DNA of 24,091 nt from Pedobacter sp. (GTDB taxonomy: Bacteria; Bacteroidota; Bacteroidia; Sphingobacteriales; Sphingobacteriaceae), in NCBI GenBank assembly GCA_004295885.1, contig SEDG01000005.1:1-24091 (forward strand). Direction: 5' to 3'. Shown here in pieces: positions 15,577-22,637 of the stretch. The notes beneath the pieces were generated by a model that ran no database searches, was not told where the DNA came from, and saw only the letters and a list, made by a program, of their open reading frames with translations. The translations under genes and the position numbers were made by a program. Every line of letters starts with the position of its first letter. Position 1 is the first letter of the stretch.

Positions 15577-15990
15577 TTATTTACCACCGCCGCCTGCTTG
15601 GCGTTCTTTCATCATTTTTTCTCTAGCAGCTTTCATTTCATCTTGCCAAGTTTTGTAAGCTGTTTTTTGTTCTGCTGTAAAAATTGCATTTAATTTAGTG
15701 TCAGTTTCAGCAGACATTTTTGTCATTTTCTCCATCATTGCAGTTCTGTCTGGAGTACCACCAGCAGCCATCATTTCTTCACGCATTTTTTTCTGAGCAT
15801 CTGCTGCTTCAGTATAAACTACTGTAACTTTAGTTTTTTGCTCGTCAGTTAATTTTACTTTTTCATCTAACTGTTTTACTCTTTCTTCTGGAGTCATTTG
15901 TGGACGACGTTGACCTCCACCACCTTGTTGCGCATTTGCTGCAAAAGCTAAGCCTGCAACAAGTACTAGTGATAATACTAATTTTCTCAT
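15577..15990 (-). CDS. Spy/CpxP-like periplasmic helical protein
   Basis: The 137-residue product begins with a signal peptide (MRKLVLSLVLVAGLAFAANA-Q) and has Gly/Gln-rich ends (QQGGGGQRRP and QAGGGGK). The mature part is almost wholly helical and charged, with many Met, Lys and Glu. The segments PEERVKQLDEKVKLTDEQKT and LNAIFTAEQKTAYKTWQDEM resemble the LTxxQ-type repeats of Spy/CpxP proteins, which are ATP-independent chaperones or stress sensors in the periplasm. Similar small proteins are abundant in Bacteroidota and their roles are mostly untested. It has its own terminator and probably its own promoter. Confidence 0.72.
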   Translation of the reverse strand: MRKLVLSLVLVAGLAFAANAQQGGGGQRRPQMTPEERVKQLDEKVKLTDEQKTKVTVVYTEAADAQKKMREEMMAAGGTPDRTAMMEKMTKMSAETDTKLNAIFTAEQKTAYKTWQDEMKAAREKMMKERQAGGGGK

Positions 15991-16245
15991 GTTTTTGTTT
16001 TTTAAGTGTTTTTGAAACTTCTAGACGAACTAAAAATCTCTGGTTGTTTTGTTTTAACGAATGTTAGAGCATGAAATTATTAGAAAGTTTAATGGATTAA
16101 TATAAATAATTGTAACATTTTTAAACAGCTGATTATTAGATAGAATTCTTTATTAAATACAATATAAACTTCTTATTAGCATACAAAATGCTGAGAAAAC
16201 ATCTATTTATTGGAAACACAATTATAATCTTGTAACCGCATTAAG

Positions 16246-16266
16246 ATGCCCAGTCAAGCTGAGCAT
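16246..16266. repeat. Short hairpin in the 290-base gap between kdsC and the Spy-like gene
   Basis: ATGCCCAG-TCAAG-CTGAGCAT forms an eight-bp stem with one mismatch on the DNA (a G-U wobble in minus-strand RNA) just past the kdsC stop. Its core CAGTCAAGCTGAGCATGAC is like the CAGTCAAGCGGGCAATGAC at 7730-7748, suggesting a dispersed repeat. The rest of the gap (15991-16245) is AT-rich with nothing I can identify. Confidence 0.4.
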
Positions 16267-16280
16267 GACCACTACGTTTT

Positions 16281-16808
16281 TTATTTACTTGCTTCGGCAG
16301 CAGAAGGATTAAGGTCGAACCAATTTTGTTGAACCTTCAACACTTTTTCAATTACATCCCTAACAGCAGAGTCGCCGCCTTTTTTAGGAGAAATGTAATG
16401 AGATATTTGTTTAATTTCATCAACAGCATCAAGTGGGCAAGTTGCTATGCCAACCAATTGCATCACGTAATAATCGGGCATATCATCGCCCATGTACAAA
16501 ACCTGTGCTGGAGAAATATTTTTTTCTTTTAAGTAAGCTTCAAAAACTTCAACCTTGTCTCCTACTTTTAAAAAGACATCAGGTAAGCCTAAGTTCTCGA
16601 AACGTTTTGTAGTAGCTGGACCGCCACTACCAGAAATAATACAGATGTTATAACCTTTTTTCAAAGCGAGTTGTAAAGCATAACCGTCTTTGATATTAAA
16701 ACTACGTAAAAGGTCTCCAGATTCTGAGGCAATAACAGTTCCATCAGTCAACACACCGTCGACGTCAAAAACAAAAGTTGTTATGTTTTTAAGATTTTCT
16801 AGAAACAT
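16281..16808 (-). CDS. kdsC: 3-deoxy-D-manno-octulosonate 8-phosphate phosphatase (KdsC-like HAD)
   Basis: This 175-residue HAD phosphatase has motif I FDVDGVLTDG with the nucleophile Asp15 and the acid/base Asp17, motif II CIISGSG, Lys in KVGDKVEVFE, and motif III/IV YMGDDMPDYYVM. It has no cap domain, and its length is that of KdsC, which removes phosphate from Kdo8P in lipopolysaccharide core synthesis. The DxDxxLTDG pattern and the RSFNIKDGYALQLALKKGY segment are diagnostic of the KdsC group. MPD replaces the more frequent IND after GDD. It is the last gene of a same-strand run from ccmE; no other Kdo genes are nearby. Confidence 0.88.
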   Translation of the reverse strand: MFLENLKNITTFVFDVDGVLTDGTVIASESGDLLRSFNIKDGYALQLALKKGYNICIISGSGGPATTKRFENLGLPDVFLKVGDKVEVFEAYLKEKNISPAQVLYMGDDMPDYYVMQLVGIATCPLDAVDEIKQISHYISPKKGGDSAVRDVIEKVLKVQQNWFDLNPSAAEASK

Positions 16809-16843
16809 TTTAGATAGTAATTTATGTTTAACAAGTTAGGTTT

Positions 16844-16871
16844 TCAACTCCAAACTCATAACTCCAAACTA
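16844..16871. repeat. Heptamer tandem repeats, tract 2 (four NNAACTN units)
   Basis: Four 7-base units in register: TCAACTC, CAAACTC, ATAACTC, CAAACTA. The last unit contains the iscX stop codon (TAG on the minus strand). A related tract lies in the neighbouring gap at 17140-17174. Confidence 0.6.
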
Positions 16872-17114
16872 GTCTTGGTTATCTCTCCATTCGTAAACCC
16901 AAGCAGATTGGATTTGCTCTAAATGTCCTTCGTTACTTTCTTCACGAGTGCCTTTAAAGTTAGGCAAGGAAAGTACCCAGTCTAGCAATTCAGTAAATCT
17001 GATGCGATAAATTTTCGCTTCGTTAAATTCATCACCAAATTTCTCATAAAGTTCTTGAGCTATATCTTCGTGGTCGTTCCAGTAAATTGGTAATGCAAAT
17101 TTATCGTTGTTCAT
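16869..17114 (-). CDS. iscX: IscX (YfhJ) iron-sulfur assembly regulator
   Basis: This 81-residue protein aligns with IscX: PIYWNDHEDIAQELYEKFG, then YRIRFTELLDWVLSLPNF, then SNEGHLEQIQSAWVYEW. E. coli IscX (66 residues) has the same WxDxxxIxxxLY, VRFTDLxxWV and SNExxLExIxxxW blocks. An extra eight-residue N-terminus and a longer spacer before the RFTEL motif explain the greater length. IscX is an acidic protein that binds the cysteine desulfurase IscS and iron and tunes cluster assembly. The gene next upstream is an Isc-type ferredoxin, as in enterobacterial isc operons, though iscS, iscU and iscA are absent here. Confidence 0.9.
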   Translation of the reverse strand: MNNDKFALPIYWNDHEDIAQELYEKFGDEFNEAKIYRIRFTELLDWVLSLPNFKGTREESNEGHLEQIQSAWVYEWRDNQD

Positions 17115-17139
17115 AATTTTGTTGTAATTGTTGTTGTAG

Positions 17140-17174
17140 CTGACTCAGGACTAATGACTCCCAACTCATGACTT
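17140..17174. repeat. Heptamer tandem repeats, tract 1 (five NNNACTN units)
   Basis: Five 7-base units in register: CTGACTC, AGGACTA, ATGACTC, CCAACTC, ATGACTT. They fill the gap between the fdx stop (17177) and the iscX start (17114). On the coding strand the units read as GAGTNNN-type heptads. Confidence 0.65.
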
Positions 17175-17176
17175 AA

Positions 17177-17509
17177 TTAATGCCCTAAAAATTCTGATTG
17201 GTCTGGAATAGTTACTTCAATATCTCCATCCATAACCACACACTGACAAGCTAAACGCGAAGTAATTCTTGGTCTCACGGCTCTATCAATAAAATCCTCT
17301 TCCTTATCAGATATTTCTTGGATATTATCCATACCCTTGTTTACATATATATGGCAGGTACTGCAGCCGCAAACACCACCGCAGTTATGTTGCAATTCAA
17401 TTCCGTTATCTAGGCAGATATCTAAAACATCCTCACCAGCAGCAATTGGCAACTCAACAGGCGTTTTACCCGCTTCCTCAAAATTTATCTTTAATTTAAA
17501 AATACTCAT
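17177..17509 (-). CDS. fdx: [2Fe-2S] ferredoxin, Isc/adrenodoxin type
   Basis: This 110-residue ferredoxin binds its cluster through C43-x5-C49-x2-C52 and C88 (HNCGGVCGCSTCHIYV, SRLACQC), the adrenodoxin pattern. The additional Cys47 corresponds to the non-ligand Cys46 of E. coli Isc Fdx, which supports the Isc assignment over a generic electron carrier. Isc Fdx supplies electrons to IscS/IscU during cluster building. The ATG at 17509 is chosen; the reading to 17521 needs TTG and adds four residues. iscX follows 62 bases downstream. A perfect -7 element lies nine bases upstream. Confidence 0.93.
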   Translation of the reverse strand: MSIFKLKINFEEAGKTPVELPIAAGEDVLDICLDNGIELQHNCGGVCGCSTCHIYVNKGMDNIQEISDKEEDFIDRAVRPRITSRLACQCVVMDGDIEVTIPDQSEFLGH

Positions 17510-17518
17510 AATTATTTG

Positions 17519-17526
17519 CAAAGGTA
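17519..17526 (-). promoter_or_regulatory. Candidate promoter -7 element before fdx, implying a very short leader
   Basis: On the minus strand TACCTTTG is a perfect TAnnTTTG match ending nine bases before the fdx ATG. Transcription would start about five bases before the start codon. No convincing -33 box is seen. The preceding gene ends only 41 bases upstream, so fdx may also be read from the ccm promoter. Confidence 0.35.
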
Positions 17527-17550
17527 TTAGCTAAAACCGCAATTTTCTAA

Positions 17551-18312
17551 TTATTTGGTTTTTTTAATGCTATCACTTAATGTTTTATATATATCTAACA
17601 ATTGTGGCTGTTTTAGCAACAATTGTTGGTGTTTAATTAATGTTTGCTCGTCGTTTCTAATTGCTGGCCCAGTTTGCACATCTAGTGGAAATGCTGTTTG
17701 AACTTTTTCCGCAGTTTCCGCGATTAGAGGTCTTAAAATATCAAAATCTAATTGATTTGCTTTTAAAATCTCATCCGCCAATTCGTATAAATGATTGGTA
17801 AAATTACAAGCAAAAACAGCTGCCAAATGTAAAATTTTACGTTTCTCGCTATTTATCTCCACTATGTTTCTACTCAATTTACTAGCTAATTCTTTAAGTT
17901 TATCTAAAGAACTTTTATTATTTGCTTCTAAACAAAGTGGAATAACTTTAAAATCTACTTCCTTACTTTTTGAAAATGTTTGTAAAGGATAAAAAACACC
18001 ATAGTTTTCAAACTGGCACTCAAATACATTCAAATTAACCGCACCAGAAGTATGTGCAATTAAGCCTTTAAAGTCTTTTAATTGATTGGCAATCTCAACA
18101 ATTGCATCATCCTTGATAGCAACAAGGCAAATATCAGCAGCTAAATCTATCTCACTTAAATTAGCTATTGCCTTTGCATTAAGCTCAGCAGCTAAGGTTT
18201 TAGCATTTTCGTTGTGATGAGACCATACTTGCGTTACTTGCACATTTGCAGCATATAAAGCTTTAGCAAGATGTGTAGCCACGTTTCCAGCCCCTATAAC
18301 AACAACCTTCAT
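17551..18312 (-). CDS. Rossmann-like and DUF2520 domain oxidoreductase
   Basis: The 253-residue protein opens with the dinucleotide-binding fold MKVVVIGAGNVATHLAKAL (GxGNVA). Residues 1-115 look like the N-terminal domain of ProC- or F420-dependent NADP reductases, with DICLVAIKDDAI and LIAHTSGAVNL. Residues about 120-245 resemble DUF2520, a helical domain, with YPLQTFSK, HLAAVFACNFTNHLYELADE, TGPAIRND and LYK-like LLDIYKTLSDSI. Substrate unknown. Its ATG overlaps the ccmF stop by one base (TAATG), so translation is coupled. In Bacteroidota this gene commonly lies near kdsC and maf (recollection), as here. Confidence 0.85.
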   Translation of the reverse strand: MKVVVIGAGNVATHLAKALYAANVQVTQVWSHHNENAKTLAAELNAKAIANLSEIDLAADICLVAIKDDAIVEIANQLKDFKGLIAHTSGAVNLNVFECQFENYGVFYPLQTFSKSKEVDFKVIPLCLEANNKSSLDKLKELASKLSRNIVEINSEKRKILHLAAVFACNFTNHLYELADEILKANQLDFDILRPLIAETAEKVQTAFPLDVQTGPAIRNDEQTLIKHQQLLLKQPQLLDIYKTLSDSIKKTK

Positions 18313-20777
18313 TAGCTCGTTTTGAGTTCTTTTTTTCTTCTGAAAATAGAGATTAAAAAACCAACAACCATTATAATTGTACCAACCCAGTATAAATTGA
18401 TGAGCGGAAACTCTATAGATTTAAATACAACCCAATCTTTAGCTTGTTGTGGTTTTTCATAAACCTGCACCTCAAACTTATTTTGGTCGGGCAGTACTTT
18501 TGTAAACCTTAATCTTAAACCTAGTTCTTCGATGTTCCTCGCAAAATCAAATGTGTTGTTTCCTTTTACCAAAAATAATGGTTCGGCTTTATAGATTTTA
18601 CCGCCCACATTAACCGCCAAAGGCAAACCTATAGCTAAATCGCCCGCCGCTAGTTTTAAATCTTTTACTACTGGGTTTCTATTTATCGGGTTAACAGTTA
18701 AAACACCACTGCTTGTATGGATGGTATCGCCAACTGCTAATGTAACTATCCTTGGCGCTTTAAAGTTCTCTTCCTCCGCATGCCCTTCGTGGTCGCCATG
18801 TTCTTCTTCATTAGCCTTTACACTGGTCATGTGTGTATAAATATCAGATGTTAAATAATGCTTAGTATCTGGAGAAGATATTAAACCCATTTTTTCGTTT
18901 TGCTGAACATTTGGATTTACGTCAAATTCTTCTTTCACCTTGCCAGCTGCATCAATGACTTTAAAATTAAGCGTATAAATGGTGTTTGGCGCTATGGTGG
19001 TATCACTCACATAAGTTACTGTATACTTGCCCATTTTTTTAGGCTCGTTTTTATACAACATTATATTTTCGCCAGGTTTCTGATTCTTTTCGAAATCCCT
19101 AACATCTATCTGATTTGTGGCATTAATTGAAACAACCTTACTCGTAGCTGCTGCAACCAATGCGCCTAACAATAAAATGGCAAAGCCGATGTGTGCAATT
19201 GCAGAACCTGCCAACTTGCTTCCTTTTGAGCTAAAAATTCCTGTTAACAATCTTGCATTAGATAATACAGCAAACAGACAGCTAAAGGTTAAAAGGATAA
19301 ACATTAAATTGGTATATACTTTTGTAAAATATACAAACAGTGCTGTTAAAACTAAGCTGAATACAATTGATGAAATTAAACTGCTGTAAAAACGACGCGG
19401 GTCCGTTCTTTTATATTTGAGGTATTGAGAAAACCCAGAAATTAAGGTTACTAAAAACGCAAAACCAGATTGCCATTTGTTATAGTATTCAATTGGATTA
19501 CTTATCAATTTCGAGGTGCCAAAAATCTTGTTAAATACAGGATAAGAAGTCGTGACAATTACCTGCAAACAGGCAACTGTTACTACCAAAGCACCAATAA
19601 ACATCCAAAATTCGCGAGAATAAGTTTCTTCGTCTTTATGGGTTATTGGTAATTCATTCCACCTTGTGGCAATAAAATAAACACTAATGATAACAAATGC
19701 TAAGATGTATGCTATTAAGTGGCCAAACATCCCCAAGTCTGTAAACGAGTGCACAGAAGTATCGCCCAAAATGCCGCTTCTAGTTAAGAATGAAGCATAA
19801 AGCACCAAAATGAAACTCATTAACATTAAAGCCATCGCCGTAAAAAATGCGTGACCAGTGTTTTTATAGGCGATTAAAACGTGTACACCTGCGATTAAAG
19901 TTAACCAAGGAATGATTGAAGCATTTTCTACAGGGTCCCAAGCCCAAAAACCTCCAAAATTAAGTGCTTCGTAAGCCCAAAATGAGCCCATGATAATACC
20001 CGTTCCTAAAATCATTACGGCAAATAATGTCCAAGGTAAAACAGGTTTAACCCAATCTTTATAACGTCTAGTCCACAAGGCAGTAATACCATAAGCAAAA
20101 GGCACTACCATACTAGCAAAACCTAAAAACAAAGTAGGTGGATGTATAACCATCCAATAATTTTGCAACAATGGATTTAAACCTTTACCATCTACGATGA
20201 ACTTCAAATAGTTTTTAAAATTTTCTGGGTCGGCAAAAACCACTGGCGCCATTGATTTTAAATCAACAGCATCTCTTAACAGGATAAAGGGTGAACTACC
20301 AATTCTTTGTCCGAAAATTTCAACACCCAACAACATAGAGGTTAAAAACACTTGCGAAAAAGCAATAACAGTCATTACGCCATTCTCCCAAGTTTTCCCT
20401 TTCCATATTAGAATTGTCCCTAAAATAGATTGCCAAAATGCCCAAAGCCAAAAACTTCCTTCTTGTCCTTCCCAAAAAGCTGAAACAATATAGTAAACTG
20501 GCAATTCTTTAGAAGAGTGAGAATAAACGTAATTGTATTCGTTATAATGATTTAAGATTAAGTAAAATAGTGTAGACCCAATGCCAATTATCGAAGCTAA
20601 GTTTACCAAAAACCCAACACGACCTAATTTAGTCCAAGAGTTGTCTTGTTCGTCTTTATTTTTAACAGCAAAGAAATAAGCGATAGTAGACAATAGTGAT
20701 GCTGCAAAAGAGAGCACAATAAAAAATTGCCCTATTTTACCAGGAAGGAGGTTTTCTCCTATAAATTGAATATCCAT
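18312..20777 (-). CDS. ccmF: Cytochrome c haem lyase subunit CcmF/CcsA-like
   Basis: This 821-residue polytopic membrane protein carries the WWD haem-handling domain FWAYEALNFGGFWAWDPVEN, and the flanking conserved His regions NYWMVIHPPTLFLGFASM and LTRSGILGDTSVHSF. About 14-15 membrane helices are predicted by eye. E. coli CcmF has 647 residues. The extra length is mostly the periplasmic part between about 560 and 785, which includes a His/Glu-rich stretch near 655-670 (HGDHEGH). The last helix is near 790-810. With the haem chaperone CcmE, encoded directly upstream with a one-base overlap (TAATG), it should attach haem to apocytochromes c. The other ccm genes (A, B, C, G, H) are not in the window. 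Confidence 0.93.
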   Translation of the reverse strand: MDIQFIGENLLPGKIGQFFIVLSFAASLLSTIAYFFAVKNKDEQDNSWTKLGRVGFLVNLASIIGIGSTLFYLILNHYNEYNYVYSHSSKELPVYYIVSAFWEGQEGSFWLWAFWQSILGTILIWKGKTWENGVMTVIAFSQVFLTSMLLGVEIFGQRIGSSPFILLRDAVDLKSMAPVVFADPENFKNYLKFIVDGKGLNPLLQNYWMVIHPPTLFLGFASMVVPFAYGITALWTRRYKDWVKPVLPWTLFAVMILGTGIIMGSFWAYEALNFGGFWAWDPVENASIIPWLTLIAGVHVLIAYKNTGHAFFTAMALMLMSFILVLYASFLTRSGILGDTSVHSFTDLGMFGHLIAYILAFVIISVYFIATRWNELPITHKDEETYSREFWMFIGALVVTVACLQVIVTTSYPVFNKIFGTSKLISNPIEYYNKWQSGFAFLVTLISGFSQYLKYKRTDPRRFYSSLISSIVFSLVLTALFVYFTKVYTNLMFILLTFSCLFAVLSNARLLTGIFSSKGSKLAGSAIAHIGFAILLLGALVAAATSKVVSINATNQIDVRDFEKNQKPGENIMLYKNEPKKMGKYTVTYVSDTTIAPNTIYTLNFKVIDAAGKVKEEFDVNPNVQQNEKMGLISSPDTKHYLTSDIYTHMTSVKANEEEHGDHEGHAEEENFKAPRIVTLAVGDTIHTSSGVLTVNPINRNPVVKDLKLAAGDLAIGLPLAVNVGGKIYKAEPLFLVKGNNTFDFARNIEELGLRLRFTKVLPDQNKFEVQVYEKPQQAKDWVVFKSIEFPLINLYWVGTIIMVVGFLISIFRRKKELKTS

Positions 20778-21193
20778 TAAGATTTTTTGTATTGTTTAAC
20801 CTGACCGTCTTGGCTTACCTCGACCATTTCATCGTTATATTTAGAAGGGCATTTCATTAATATTTTAGAGGCTTTGAAAGTCTCATTTTCCATTTTTCCA
20901 ATGACAACTAATTTCTCAGAACGTTCAAAATCTTGAGGTTTCGTACCATTTAAAACCACTTTTTTAACCTCCCCTTTTTCATCCTTCATGTAAAAAGAAA
21001 AATGATTTGGGTCTTTTATCGCATCGTAATGTGTGCCTTGGGTTTTTTCCCAATGACCAATTACGTGTTCTTCTTTATTTGAAGATGATGCCTCAGTAAA
21101 ATTAGAATAGGTATCTGTCTCTGCATTTAAGCTTACCAAAAAGCCAATACAAATGGCAATTGTAATTAAACCGATAATAGCACTTTTTCTCAT
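20777..21193 (-). CDS. ccmE: Haem chaperone CcmE, CxxxY variant
   Basis: This 138-residue protein has an N-terminal membrane anchor (SAIIGLITIAICIGFLVSL) and a periplasmic OB-fold beta domain: HFSFYMKDEKGEVKKVVLNG, KLVVIGKMENETFKASKILM. The haem-binding site reads KCPSKYNDE, so Cys115 stands where E. coli has the covalent haem ligand His130, while Tyr119 keeps the HxxxY spacing. CxxxY CcmE proteins are known from archaea and some bacteria with a variant System I. Between anchor and core lies a Ser/Glu-rich stretch. ccmF follows with a one-base overlap. A perfect -7 element lies 28 bases upstream, so this is probably the first gene of the operon. Confidence 0.9.
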   Translation of the reverse strand: MRKSAIIGLITIAICIGFLVSLNAETDTYSNFTEASSSNKEEHVIGHWEKTQGTHYDAIKDPNHFSFYMKDEKGEVKKVVLNGTKPQDFERSEKLVVIGKMENETFKASKILMKCPSKYNDEMVEVSQDGQVKQYKKS

Positions 21194-21221
21194 GTAGGTT
21201 TTAAATTAAAAATCTAGACCA

Positions 21222-21229
21222 CAAAGATA
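21222..21229 (-). promoter_or_regulatory. Bacteroidota-type promoter -7 element for the ccmE-ccmF operon
   Basis: On the minus strand this is TATCTTTG, a perfect TAnnTTTG match, 28 bases before the ccmE ATG. It predicts a leader of about 20-25 bases. No clear -33 TTTG is found at the usual distance. Confidence 0.5.
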
Positions 21230-21308
21230 AAAAATTAGGCGTAGCTAAGGCATTTTGGGGCTTCCCTAATGCGCATCTTGACAATTAATTGATAGTTCTC
21301 TATTAAGG

Positions 21309-21378
21309 GTTCAATGGTTCATTAGTTCATTGGGACGTATGACTATTAATGAACGAATGAACCACTGAACAAATGAAC
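21309..21378. repeat. Octamer repeats in inverted orientation after msrA
   Basis: Three units on the left (GTTCAATG, GTTCATTA, GTTCATTG; 21309-21332) face four on the right (TAATGAAC, GAATGAAC, CACTGAAC, AAATGAAC; 21347-21378). The 23-base segments 21309-21331 and 21348-21370 can pair with two mismatches around a 16-base loop. The tract ends four bases from the msrA stop, so transcripts of msrA would form a long hairpin. Confidence 0.7.
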
Positions 21379-21382
21379 ATTT

Positions 21383-22024
21383 CTACTTGAATTCATCTTG
21401 AAGAAGTTGTGGCAATGCAGCACGAAGTTTTTGAACCTTTGGTCCGCAAACATTAGTAATGTAACCTTCATCTGGGTGCAGTCGATAATAATTTTGGTGG
21501 TATTCTTCTGCGGGATAAAACTTCTCCAATGGTTTAATTTCGGTAACCACAGCATCGCTATGTAATTTTGCCCTATTGTATTTTAGAATGGCAGCCTCTA
21601 TTTGTTTCTTTTCTGATTCATTGCTGTAAAAAGCCACAGAACGATAACTGGTGCCAAAATCTGGACCTTGTCTATTTAATTGAGTTGGGTCATGCATAAC
21701 GAAAAAAGCTTCTAACAACTGACTAAAGCTAATTATACTTGGATTATAAATTATCTGAACCGACTCCGCGTGACCAGTTCTATCGGCGCTTACTTCTTCA
21801 TAAGTTGGATTATCCTTTGTTCCACCCGCATAACCACTTGTTGCTTTTGACACTCCTTTTAATTCTGAAAAGCCTTCTTGAAGTCCCCAGAAACAGCCAC
21901 CTGCAAAAACGGCAACTTGTTCTTTAGCATTAGGTTTTGGCAATGCTGCTTTTTTTTGCTCGCCGCCACTGCTACAAGATGAAAACGCCATTGCTGCAAT
22001 TAAAATTCCGAATACATATTTCAT
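21383..22024 (-). CDS. msrA: Peptide methionine-S-sulfoxide reductase MsrA, lipoprotein form
   Basis: This 213-residue protein begins with a lipoprotein signal (MKYVFGILIAAMAFSSC, lipidated Cys17) and a Lys/Ala/Pro linker. The MsrA domain has the active site GGCFWG with nucleophile Cys44, TSGYAGGTKDNPTYEEVSAD, GHAESVQI, HDPTQLNRQGPDFGTSYRS and AEEYHQNYY. A C-terminal Cys in TNVCGPKV may act as resolving Cys. It reduces methionine-S-sulfoxide in proteins, here in the periplasm or at the outer membrane. ATG 22024 is chosen: AAGGA lies about five bases before it on the coding strand, an unusually clear ribosome site for this window, and the longer reading needs TTG. Confidence 0.95.
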   Translation of the reverse strand: MKYVFGILIAAMAFSSCSSGGEQKKAALPKPNAKEQVAVFAGGCFWGLQEGFSELKGVSKATSGYAGGTKDNPTYEEVSADRTGHAESVQIIYNPSIISFSQLLEAFFVMHDPTQLNRQGPDFGTSYRSVAFYSNESEKKQIEAAILKYNRAKLHSDAVVTEIKPLEKFYPAEEYHQNYYRLHPDEGYITNVCGPKVQKLRAALPQLLQDEFK

Positions 22025-22156
22025 AAAAATCCTTTTGTACAATATACGCAATGCGATGATTCTTTGTTTTTAAAGATTGTCATCATTAAATAACAATTAC
22101 TTTGACAGGGTTTAAAATACCCAGTGCAAGGTATATAAGTTATGCGATTGTCAAAC

Positions 22157-22164
22157 TATTTTTG
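22157..22164 (+). promoter_or_regulatory. Candidate -7 element giving a nearly leaderless transcript
   Basis: TATTTTTG is a perfect TAnnTTTG match only six bases before the ATG at 22171. If used, the transcript would have almost no leader. No -33 partner is clear. Confidence 0.3.
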
Positions 22165-22170
22165 ATTTAA

Positions 22171-22626
22171 ATGCAAAACACAGAAAAAGATATCAGCTTA
22201 ACCTTTCTTTATTTTTTACTATCAACTTTAATTACGGGTTGGTTTATCTGGCAAAAGCATACGCTGTATGAAAGCACGCAGCAAATGATGTTATCTGGCG
22301 GTATAGCTGGTGCGAAATGGGGAATTCAGATTTTAGCTGCTTTACTTTTTCTAGGCAAAAAGAAATTCGAATTTATTAGACGGATAAGTTTTGTCTGTTT
22401 TATAGGTTCTGCCCTATTGCTTTCTTATTATTTAATGGCTTACTTACCCATTTCAAATGCTAATCAGTTTTTGTTTGCCCTTGTTTTATGCGTAGCCGTG
22501 ATGCTCATTTTATATTTCAAGGCGGTTATTAAAACCCGTATCAGTTTAAAGTGGTTTTTCGGTTGGGTTTTATGTCTTTGCATCGCCATTACTTTACAAT
22601 TAACCATCGTTTTTCATATCATTTAA
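22171..22626 (+). CDS. Integral membrane protein of unknown function
   Basis: The 151-residue protein is mostly hydrophobic, with about five membrane segments: near 10-27 (SLTFLYFLLSTLITGWFIW), 45-62 (GAKWGIQILAALLFL), 70-90 (ISFVCFIGSALLLSYYLMAY), 99-118 (QFLFALVLCVAVMLILYF) and 127-149 (LKWFFGWVLCLCIAITLQLT). Short loops contain Lys/Arg clusters (GKKKFEFIRR) consistent with inner-membrane topology. I do not recognise a family. The outer-membrane protein gene starts 11 bases downstream, so the two are probably co-transcribed. Composition is typical of the surrounding genes. Confidence 0.72.
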   Translation: MQNTEKDISLTFLYFLLSTLITGWFIWQKHTLYESTQQMMLSGGIAGAKWGIQILAALLFLGKKKFEFIRRISFVCFIGSALLLSYYLMAYLPISNANQFLFALVLCVAVMLILYFKAVIKTRISLKWFFGWVLCLCIAITLQLTIVFHII

Positions 22627-22637
22627 TTATTCATCTC

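Noticed and set aside
16844..17174. Heptad tracts as a small CRISPR array
   Set aside because: Units are seven bases, contiguous and degenerate, without spacers, leader or cas genes.
18900..19652. Plus-strand ORFs opposite ccmF
   Set aside because: They lie antisense inside a complete ccmF frame and have no start context or family resemblance.
22551..22637. Longer start for the outer-membrane barrel protein
   Set aside because: It overlaps the end of the preceding gene and puts 29 residues before a perfect signal peptide.
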